Shown piece by piece: positions 1-5,232 of a stretch of DNA of 7,401 nucleotides (positions are counted from its first letter, which is position 1; the number at the start of each line of letters is the position of its first letter). This stretch comes from a bacterium (GTDB taxonomy: Bacteria; Krumholzibacteriota; Krumholzibacteriia; LZORAL124-64-63), in the NCBI GenBank assembly GCA_018652925.1, contig JABIBH010000206.1, positions 1 through 7,401 of the forward strand, given 5' to 3'. The translations under genes and the position numbers were made by a program. The notes beneath the pieces were generated by a model that had not been told where the DNA came from, ran no database searches, and saw only the letters and a program-made list of their open reading frames with translations.

Positions 1-1073
1 ATTACACTGTCACCATCGGCAGGGGCAATTATGTGACTGAAACTTGAACCGCGCTGGTTACCTGCGGAGTTTACAACAACAATTCCACGACCAACTGCAA
101 GGTCAGCGGCAATTGTACAAATTGCAGTGTTGCCATCAAGATCTTCGAAAGTGTACCAATCGTAATAACCAAGAGAACTGGTTACTACCTCAACACCAAA
201 ACTGTCCAGCCACTCAATACCGGCTACCCAGTTATCTTCTTCAATTTGATACTCGTCGGCAATGTCTTCGGTTTTTGCGAGCACTACTTCCACACCAAAA
301 GCTGGTCCAACCAGAGAACCTGGCATATTACCCATCACAGTTGACATAGTCATTGTACCGTGATTGTGTGCACCTGCTGGATCACCAGCTTCATCTTCAA
401 CAACTGCGGCATTGTTAACAAAGTCCCACCTGTCAATTACAGTTGCAACCGATAAACACTCATGAGTTGTCCTGAAGCCTGAGTCCAGCATGCCAAGCAG
501 AATTCCCTGGCCAGTTATGCCTTCTTCATGAAGTAGTGGCACATTAATCTGCTCAAGTGATGCCTGGGTTCCACCGTAATCGATATCCCATCTTCTACTG
601 TTGAAGCTCTGTTGACTTGGGACAGATTCAAGATTGGGACGAACAAAGCGGACAATCAATTCCAGATCTTTTACAAACGACAATTCTGCATTTTGGTAAA
701 TTTCAGCCGGAGTCATATTGTAGCTTGCTGCGTTGAGCCATTTACTTTGTTTACGAGGCTCGCCGCTTACGGCATTTACGTATTCCTGTTTGACTGGTAA
801 ATCGGTGTAATCAACAAGTCTGCCACTTGTAAACACTTTGGCACGTCGTCTTGCAGCTCGTGGAGTGAGCTCTGCTTCTGCACGGTCCAGCGCGGATTCA
901 AGATTGGTGCCTTTGTCTGCAAACCTTACCCAAACAGGGATTGTACCATCGTCGGCGCGTAGATAATGAGAACTGTCATCCATTACTTTTTGCAGTGATG
1001 GAGAAATATCGGCAAATGCAATTACAGGTAAGAGTAACATGAGAAAAACAGGCAGTACTTTGCGAAAAAGCAT
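1..1073 (-). CDS. Secreted subtilisin-like (S8) serine peptidase, N-terminal part
   Basis: Partial gene: about 357 codons are visible, and the reading frame stays open to the left edge of the window. The protein begins with a Sec signal peptide (basic MLFRK, hydrophobic core, AFA|D cleavage near residue 21). About 150 residues of pro-region-like sequence follow, then the S8 core. Seen directly are the catalytic Asp in GMLDSGF (D197), the catalytic His in HNHGTMT (H238) and the oxyanion-hole Asn in VNSAGN (N339). The catalytic Ser (GTSxA/P motif) would lie beyond the edge. S8 peptidases cleave proteins by an Asp-His-Ser triad; this one should act outside the cytoplasm. The start at 1073 is preferred because GGAG lies 5 bases upstream. 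An in-frame ATG at 1109 would add 12 residues but has no Shine-Dalgarno. By analogy with the gene at the right end, the missing C-terminus may carry a secretion/sorting tail, but this is inference. Confidence 0.9.
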   Translation of the reverse strand, partial: MLFRKVLPVFLMLLLPVIAFADISPSLQKVMDDSSHYLRADDGTIPVWVRFADKGTNLESALDRAEAELTPRAARRRAKVFTSGRLVDYTDLPVKQEYVNAVSGEPRKQSKWLNAASYNMTPAEIYQNAELSFVKDLELIVRFVRPNLESVPSQQSFNSRRWDIDYGGTQASLEQINVPLLHEEGITGQGILLGMLDSGFRTTHECLSVATVIDRWDFVNNAAVVEDEAGDPAGAHNHGTMTMSTVMGNMPGSLVGPAFGVEVVLAKTEDIADEYQIEEDNWVAGIEWLDSFGVEVVTSSLGYYDWYTFEDLDGNTAICTIAADLAVGRGIVVVNSAGNQRGSSFSHIIAPADGDSV

Positions 1074-1078
1074 TTTGA

Positions 1079-1082
1079 CTCC
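1079..1082 (-). promoter_or_regulatory. Ribosome binding site of the S8 peptidase gene
   Basis: GGAG on the minus strand lies 5 bases before the ATG at 1073. It decides for this start over the in-frame upstream ATG at 1109, which is preceded only by A-rich sequence. Confidence 0.6.
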
Positions 1083-1112
1083 AGTCGAGTATGTAAAAAT
1101 GTGTTTCATTTT

Positions 1113-1132
1113 CGGATTTGGCGGGGAATCCG
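1113..1132 (-). promoter_or_regulatory. Inverted repeat at the predicted 5' end of the peptidase mRNA
   Basis: CGGATT (1113-1118) and AATCCG (1127-1132) form a perfect 6-bp inverted repeat around an 8-base loop. It begins about where transcription from the neighbouring TATAAT box should start. It could therefore be a 5'-terminal stabilising hairpin in the mRNA or a small operator overlapping the start site. No T-tract follows, so it is not a terminator. The stem is short, and the functional reading is inference. Confidence 0.35.
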
Positions 1133-1137
1133 TAGTA

Positions 1138-1143
1138 ATTATA
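1138..1143 (-). promoter_or_regulatory. -10 element of the S8 peptidase promoter
   Basis: A perfect TATAAT is read on the minus strand, with a predicted start point near 1131 and so a leader of roughly 58 bases to the ATG at 1073. The -35 region is weak: CTTACA matches 4 of 6 positions but at a 19-base spacing. The -10 match carries the call. Confidence 0.5.
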
Positions 1144-1176
1144 GCATATTTTACCAGTTTTGTGTAAGTTCTTGGC

Positions 1177-2094
1177 ATGAGAAATGAAATTAAAATTGGA
1201 TTGGCTCTGGGAAGTGGTGGTGCACGAGGTGTGTCACATACTGGTGTTTTGGTTGCGCTTGAGGAAGCCGGCTTTACTCCGGATTTGATTGTGGGAACCA
1301 GCATAGGTGCGGTTGCAGGTGCATGTTACGCTGAAGACCCCGATGCCAAACGTTGTTTTCAAAAAATTATGAGCTTTACCAAGGACAAGGATTTTTTGTC
1401 GACTTGGGAGCCATTTATTCCTGATAATAATGGTGATAATGTTTTTCAGGAGCTTTATGGTGCAGCCACAAAAAAAATGGCTGCTTTCAAAACCATGATT
1501 AAACCGGCTCTTACTAATGCAGATACTTTAAAACGACCACTGGGCATTCTGCTCAGATCCAGGGATTTTTCAGAACTTAAAATTCAGTTTGCTGCTGTTT
1601 CAATAGACCTCATCTCTGGTGCCAAACAAGTCACAACTGAAGGCCCTCTGCTTGATGCAGTTTATGGTAGCTCTGCAATTCCCGGAGTCTTCCCTCCATT
1701 GGAAAAAGATGGAAAGCTGTTGATTGATGGTGGAGCACCTTATCGAGTACCTGTTGAAATTTGCAAACAGATGGGTGCAGATATTGTAATCGCAGTCAAT
1801 ATTCCATCTTACACTCCAGAGAAAACAGAATATGGATCCGGAATCGATATAATTTTGCGTAGCGATGCAATTGCCCGCGATAAACTCAATGAAATGATTA
1901 TTGAAACTGCCGATGTTGTAATTACGCCAGCAGTTTCCAGATATCATTGGGCTGATTTCCGCAATGCTGAATTGTGTTATGAAGAGGGAAAATACGCTAC
2001 AGAGCAGGCTATACCGCAGCTATTGGATGTCATAAAAAAACGTTGCAGCCGTTCATATAAATTACGAACCTGGCTGCAACGTAAACTGTCCTGA
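1177..2094 (+). CDS. Patatin-like phospholipase, RssA type
   Basis: The protein has 305 residues, the usual length for bacterial RssA/YchK-type patatin proteins. Patatins are acyl hydrolases that use a Ser-Asp dyad to release fatty acids from phospholipids or other lipids. The sequence shows the Gly-rich oxyanion motif GSGGARG (residues 12-18), the nucleophile elbow GTSIG with Ser42, and the catalytic Asp in the DGG motif at Asp184 (DGA/G in the family). There is no signal peptide or membrane segment, so it is probably cytoplasmic or peripherally membrane-bound. The start lacks a clear Shine-Dalgarno and I see no convincing upstream promoter. No other in-frame start fits, because the oxyanion motif already begins at residue 12. 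The gene is convergent with the Mla phospholipid-transport operon, with a 7-base gap. Its last codons also encode that operon's terminator hairpin. A lipid-handling link to Mla is plausible but inferred, and the substrate is unknown. Confidence 0.92.
   Translation: MRNEIKIGLALGSGGARGVSHTGVLVALEEAGFTPDLIVGTSIGAVAGACYAEDPDAKRCFQKIMSFTKDKDFLSTWEPFIPDNNGDNVFQELYGAATKKMAAFKTMIKPALTNADTLKRPLGILLRSRDFSELKIQFAAVSIDLISGAKQVTTEGPLLDAVYGSSAIPGVFPPLEKDGKLLIDGGAPYRVPVEICKQMGADIVIAVNIPSYTPEKTEYGSGIDIILRSDAIARDKLNEMIIETADVVITPAVSRYHWADFRNAELCYEEGKYATEQAIPQLLDVIKKRCSRSYKLRTWLQRKLS
2034..2082 (-). terminator. Intrinsic terminator of the mla operon, inside the patatin gene
   Basis: ACGTTGCAGCC (2040-2050) and GGCTGCAACGT (2072-2082) are a perfect 11-bp inverted repeat. 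The stem continues with GTTC (2051-2054) pairing with GAAC (2066-2069) across a 2-base bulge, leaving an 11-base loop. On the minus strand the hairpin runs directly into seven Ts (2040-2034). This is a classical Rho-independent terminator for transcription arriving from the minus-strand gene that stops at 2102, 19 bases upstream. No T-tract follows on the plus strand, so it should work mainly in one direction. It lies entirely within the coding sequence of the convergent patatin gene. Confidence 0.88.
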
Positions 2095-2101
2095 ACAATC
2101 T

Positions 2102-2608
2102 CTACATCGGTGAAAAACCCTGGTCTGCCCAGTAATCATCCTGCATAAACTTTTCAAGTTCCATCAACTGAGCCAGATGACCTTCTTCCCACTCGGCAAG
2201 CCAGGTGAAAAGTTGTTTCAAATCTGCATCGTCAACAAGAGCAGCTTGCTCCTTGTAATATGCAATCGCCTTGTTTTCCAGATCGCAACCAATGCCAACA
2301 ACTGCCAGCTCAAATTTTCCTCGGCCAAGTGACTTGCGGAACTTGTCATCGATAACAGTACCAGCGCCATGGTCAACTTCACCCGGTTGAACTTGCGACA
2401 AGTCCAACTTGCCACTTTTTTCAAGATGTTTGTACTGGGTCTGCAGAATTTCCACATGTTCATCTTCATCTTTTGCCAATTGATCAAACATCAATTTAGC
2501 TGCCACATTTTCAGTAGTTGCTGCAGCATGTGCATACAGCTGTTGACCTTTGACTTCGGTCATAATTGCATTGCGAAGTGCAAGTACCATCTGTTCTTTG
2601 TTACTCAT
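2102..2608 (-). CDS. Rubrerythrin-like ferritin-fold diiron protein
   Basis: The protein has 168 residues and a four-helix ferritin-like pattern. Candidate diiron ligands are Glu18 in helix 1 (MTEVKGQQLY), E48xxH51 in helix 2 (KDEDEHVEIL), Glu111 in helix 3 (DLENKAIAYY) and E141xxH144 in helix 4 (EWEEGHLAQL). This matches the E...ExxH...E...ExxH layout of the rubrerythrin/COG1633 group. There is no C-terminal rubredoxin domain (no CxxC pairs), so it is a stand-alone diiron domain. Rubrerythrins usually reduce peroxide with electrons from a partner protein; the activity of this stripped-down form is not predictable. It is cytoplasmic, with no signal peptide. AGGAGA lies 6 bases before the start. 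It is the last cistron of the mlaEFD operon, 31 bases after mlaD, and is followed by the intrinsic terminator. The family call is secure; the function in this setting is not. Confidence 0.88.
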   Translation of the reverse strand: MSNKEQMVLALRNAIMTEVKGQQLYAHAAATTENVAAKLMFDQLAKDEDEHVEILQTQYKHLEKSGKLDLSQVQPGEVDHGAGTVIDDKFRKSLGRGKFELAVVGIGCDLENKAIAYYKEQAALVDDADLKQLFTWLAEWEEGHLAQLMELEKFMQDDYWADQGFSPM

Positions 2609-2613
2609 TGTTT

Positions 2614-2619
2614 TCTCCT
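2614..2619 (-). promoter_or_regulatory. Ribosome binding site of the rubrerythrin-like gene
   Basis: AGGAGA on the minus strand lies 5 bases before the ATG at 2608. It is the strongest Shine-Dalgarno in the operon and suggests that this last cistron is translated efficiently and independently of mlaD. Confidence 0.65.
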
Positions 2620-2639
2620 GTGCAGGTTATAAAAACACA

Positions 2640-3524
2640 TCAAAACAGTGTGATGTGGAAGTACCTTTTTGGTCGAGCTTTTATGTCGGCAATCAAATCC
2701 TGAACCATCATAATGGTTGAATCTGCCTCGGCATACAAGGTTTCATCATGAATCAATTTACCCAGTGAACCTTCACCGCTCTCCATTTTTGCGACAACTT
2801 TTGCAAGCGATGCCGTAACATCGGTCAACAGTATAGTCAAAGTATCAGTTTTGGCAAAAGTCCTGTCTGCCCCTGCTATTGCAGAAGTAATCTTTTCATC
2901 GCCAACCAAACTGTTTATCTTTTCAACTGAACCTTTCAGGTCAGTTACCAGCTGCTTCAAGCCAGGTGAAACATCATCTACAAGAGTGCTTATTTTTGTA
3001 GCTGCATCATGACCGGCATCCATTGTTCCAGTCAGTTTGCCCTGATTACGCAACTCTTTTACCAATGCCCTGATCTCTTTTGTAAGTTCCTGTGCATCGT
3101 CAAGTGCAATGGCACCAGTTGACATCATTGCGGTCATATCTGCATCCACTACACCTTTAAAGGTATGATTGCTTTCAACTGGAGTACCCATACCTGGATC
3201 TATCTCGATCAGTTTTTCGCCAACAATACCTACAGTTTGAAGCCGTATTTCAGCATCGTTGCGCAAGTCGGCATCACCATGAATGGCAATCACTACAAGA
3301 ACACCGTCTTCAGAAAAATCGAGTGACTTAACAGCACCCATTCTGATACCACGTACCTGGATGCGATCATGAACCTGAAGACCTCCAACACCATTGAACA
3401 TTACATTGTAACTGGTTTCCCCGGAGCCAACATTGACCTGTTTCAGCCAGATAAGACCGACAATAAGAACAATGAAAGATACAATAACTGTAATGCCTAC
3501 CTGAAGTTCACGTTTGCTGTTCAT
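2640..3524 (-). CDS. mlaD: MlaD-type MCE-domain phospholipid transporter subunit
   Basis: The protein has 294 residues. A single N-terminal membrane anchor (about residues 9-27) is followed by one MCE domain (about 37-112, including GVGGLQVHDRIQVRGIRMGAV and the VGEKLIEIDPG end). A long, mostly helical C-terminal region contains 'ALVKELRNQGKLTGT' and 'LATVV/LAKVV'-like heptads. MCE proteins form hexameric rings on the periplasmic face of the inner membrane. Together with the MlaE permease and MlaF ATPase they move phospholipids between inner and outer membranes. At 294 residues it is longer than E. coli MlaD (about 180), as is common in non-proteobacterial lineages. It ends in PKRYFHITLF, resembling the terminal motif of MCE proteins in the Bacteroidetes/Chlorobi group. 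GAGGAA lies just before the start. It follows mlaF by 15 bases. Confidence 0.9.
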   Translation of the reverse strand: MNSKRELQVGITVIVSFIVLIVGLIWLKQVNVGSGETSYNVMFNGVGGLQVHDRIQVRGIRMGAVKSLDFSEDGVLVVIAIHGDADLRNDAEIRLQTVGIVGEKLIEIDPGMGTPVESNHTFKGVVDADMTAMMSTGAIALDDAQELTKEIRALVKELRNQGKLTGTMDAGHDAATKISTLVDDVSPGLKQLVTDLKGSVEKINSLVGDEKITSAIAGADRTFAKTDTLTILLTDVTASLAKVVAKMESGEGSLGKLIHDETLYAEADSTIMMVQDLIADIKARPKRYFHITLF

Positions 3525-3539
3525 AGCTTCCTCGCTTGC

Positions 3540-4346
3540 CTAAAAAACTGACAATGGCCCGGAGGCACTGCCGTTGATAAACTGTCTAACTGCAGGGTGA
3601 CTTGTCTCCCTGATTGTACTTATTTTTTCCGAATGGATTATTTTCCCACCGCTGAGCATTGCAATTCTGTCACCAATTTTAAAAGCACTTTCCATGTCGT
3701 GAGTTACAACAATCGATGTGACATTCAGCTCATCCTGAAGTTTCAGAATCAGATCATTAATTGCATCTGCTGTGATTGGATCCAGCCCGGTAGTCGGTTC
3801 ATCGTAAAGAATATATTCAGGTTTCATTGCGATTGCACGTGCCAGTCCAGCACGTTTTTTCATACCACCTGAAAGCTCACTTGGCAGTTTGTTTTCAACA
3901 CCACTGAGACCCACCATTGCCAGACACTCACATGCCCGATCATTAATTTCAGCATCAGTCATGTTAAAATGCTCAAGTAATCCCAGGCCAACGTTTTCGC
4001 ATATTGTCATTGAATCAAACAGGGCTGCACCCTGGAACAACATGCCGAAACGTTTTCGCAATTCATAAAGATCTCCATGACCCATTGCGGTCATTTCCTG
4101 ACCATCGATCCATACTTTTCCAGAATCTGGTGTCAGCAGTTTCACAATATGCTTAAGCAGAACCGATTTTCCTTCACCACTTCTACCAACAATCACTACA
4201 GTTTCACCACGATTGATTACAAAATCCAACTCATCGAGAATTTTTTTATTCTGGAATGTTTTGCAGACAGACTGCATCACAATACCGCTTGTTGCCGATG
4301 GGTCAGCAACACTGAAATCTGGCATTGGGAAGCTATTTTCAGTCAT
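3540..4346 (-). CDS. mlaF: MlaF-type ABC transporter ATP-binding protein
   Basis: The protein has 268 residues and a complete ABC ATPase domain. It shows Walker A GRSGEGKS (54-61), Q-loop Gln105 (LFQGAALFDSMT), signature LSGGM (158-162, followed by KKRAGLARA), Walker B ILYDE with catalytic Glu183, D-loop GLDP (187-190) and H-loop His216 (VTHDM). The combination FQGAALFDSMT plus LSGGMKKRAGLARA is typical of the MlaF/Ttg2A branch. It would power phospholipid transport through MlaE from the cytoplasmic side. Its ATG overlaps the mlaE stop by one base (TAATG) and no good Shine-Dalgarno precedes it, so translational coupling to mlaE is likely. About 20 residues precede the usual domain start. All catalytic residues are present. 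Confidence 0.95.
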   Translation of the reverse strand: MTENSFPMPDFSVADPSATSGIVMQSVCKTFQNKKILDELDFVINRGETVVIVGRSGEGKSVLLKHIVKLLTPDSGKVWIDGQEMTAMGHGDLYELRKRFGMLFQGAALFDSMTICENVGLGLLEHFNMTDAEINDRACECLAMVGLSGVENKLPSELSGGMKKRAGLARAIAMKPEYILYDEPTTGLDPITADAINDLILKLQDELNVTSIVVTHDMESAFKIGDRIAMLSGGKIIHSEKISTIRETSHPAVRQFINGSASGPLSVF

Positions 4347-5131
4347 TATCCAAACACCAATTGAAAGAGGAATGTTGCCAGAAAATAATCTGCAATCAAG
4401 ACGGACAGGCAGGTTCCAACAACTGCCATCATTGTGGCCTGTCCTACACCTTCAGCACCACCTCTGGTATTTATTCCAAAGTAGATACCACTCATACCTA
4501 TGATGCCACCAAAGAAAACTGATTTAATCAAACCACTGAACAGGTCAGAGGTTTTGAATAGCATGAACAGACCTTCATTGAAGGTGCTAATAGTTACATC
4601 AAGAGTCAGAACCGAGACTGCAAAGCCACTGAAAACTGCAAAGAAATCGGCAAAAACTGTGGCTACCGGAAGCATCAGAAGTGTTGCCAGAAAACGAGGT
4701 AATGCAAGATAGCGTATTGGATCAATAGCAAGCATTTCCAGGGCATCGATCTGTTCTGTAACCTTCATTGTTCCAAGTTCAGCAGCATAGCTTGCACAAA
4801 TTCTGCCACCAACAACCAGAGCAACAATTACAGGCCCGAGTTCAATAAATACAGAACGTGATACACCAGAGCCGAGAAATTTCATCGGCACATACCCTTC
4901 CATCTGGTATACGGCCTGAACAGCAGTCACAGCACCAATAAAAATGGAAGTTGTTATCACAAGAGGCATTGAACCGATCAGCACAACATGCATCTGCTCT
5001 AAAATCTCACGGCGCATTTTCCAGCTATATGGAATTTGCTTCAAGATAGCAATAAACAGTATCCACCCTGTGCCTACTGTGACAACGGAGTCGAGTACTT
5101 TGGTTCCTGTGTTGTGTGCAATCGATTTCAT
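4346..5131 (-). CDS. mlaE: MlaE-type ABC transporter permease
   Basis: The protein has 261 residues, the same length as E. coli MlaE (260). It belongs to the MlaE/YrbE permease family, the membrane core of MCE phospholipid transporters. It shows an amphipathic N-terminal helix (about 13-35) and hydrophobic segments near 48-75, 95-112, 145-178, 200-222 and 235-259. The family's conserved cytoplasmic stretch ELGTMKVTEQIDALEMLAIDPIRYL (118-142) holds the EQ pair (E126, Q127) that couples to the ATPase. RGGAEGVGQAT (223-233) corresponds to the conserved loop before the last helix. It is the first gene of the operon, and its stop overlaps the mlaF start. An in-frame TAG upstream and the family length support the start at 5131. 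There is almost no leader and no proper Shine-Dalgarno. Operon order is E-F-D, without mlaC or mlaB. Confidence 0.94.
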   Translation of the reverse strand: MKSIAHNTGTKVLDSVVTVGTGWILFIAILKQIPYSWKMRREILEQMHVVLIGSMPLVITTSIFIGAVTAVQAVYQMEGYVPMKFLGSGVSRSVFIELGPVIVALVVGGRICASYAAELGTMKVTEQIDALEMLAIDPIRYLALPRFLATLLMLPVATVFADFFAVFSGFAVSVLTLDVTISTFNEGLFMLFKTSDLFSGLIKSVFFGGIIGMSGIYFGINTRGGAEGVGQATMMAVVGTCLSVLIADYFLATFLFQLVFG

Positions 5132-5138
5132 AGGCTCA

Positions 5139-5167
5139 AGTATAAGTTCCGATGGGAGTTGTGTCTA
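5139..5167 (-). promoter_or_regulatory. Promoter of the mlaEFD-rubrerythrin operon
   Basis: On the minus strand, TAGACA (5167-5162, 5 of 6 to the -35 consensus) and TATACT (5144-5139, 5 of 6 to the -10) are separated by exactly 17 bases. This is the best sigma70-type promoter in the window. The predicted start point is about 5132, directly next to the mlaE ATG at 5131, so the operon mRNA would be leaderless or nearly so. Confidence 0.65.
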
Positions 5168-5194
5168 CTACATCTGGCTTATCCCCTGATTCTA

Positions 5195-5203
5195 TGCTAC
5201 AAT
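5195..5203 (+). promoter_or_regulatory. Extended -10 promoter of the PHP metallohydrolase gene
   Basis: TGCTACAAT reads as an extended -10 (TGn plus TACAAT, 5 of 6). It places the start near 5210 and gives a leader of about 23 bases. No good -35 is visible, as expected for an extended -10 promoter. It lies back to back with the mla promoter within the 101-base divergent gap. Confidence 0.5.
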
Positions 5204-5221
5204 CTGTACCTGACACCAACC

Positions 5222-5227
5222 AAGGAA
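5222..5227 (+). promoter_or_regulatory. Ribosome binding site that fixes the start at 5233
   Basis: AAGGAA lies 5 bases before the ATG at 5233, and the signal peptide begins directly at that ATG. The longer in-frame reading from 5152 would place 27 non-hydrophobic residues before the signal peptide and would start upstream of the predicted promoter. Confidence 0.7.
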
Positions 5228-5232
5228 ATGCT

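Noticed and set aside
44..349. A 101-codon plus-strand open frame rich in Gln, Leu and Asn
   Set aside because: It is antisense to the S8 peptidase core (His and oxyanion motifs) and has no recognisable domain.
1107..1109. The upstream in-frame ATG of the S8 peptidase as the preferred start
   Set aside because: It has no Shine-Dalgarno, while GGAG precedes the ATG at 1073 and the signal peptide is complete from there. It cannot be fully excluded.
1138..1176. A plus-strand promoter and Shine-Dalgarno for the patatin gene
   Set aside because: Candidates such as CATATT or TATAGC match only 4 of 6 positions and have no -35 partner at the right spacing, and no purine-rich site precedes the ATG.
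4077..4522. Several overlapping plus-strand open frames across the mlaF/mlaE junction
   Set aside because: They are antisense to well-conserved MlaF and MlaE sequence, without ribosome binding sites or family resemblance.
5152..5232. A 27-residue N-terminal extension of the PHP metallohydrolase
   Set aside because: It would start upstream of the predicted promoter, lacks its own Shine-Dalgarno and would bury the signal peptide; AAGGAA before 5233 explains the start.
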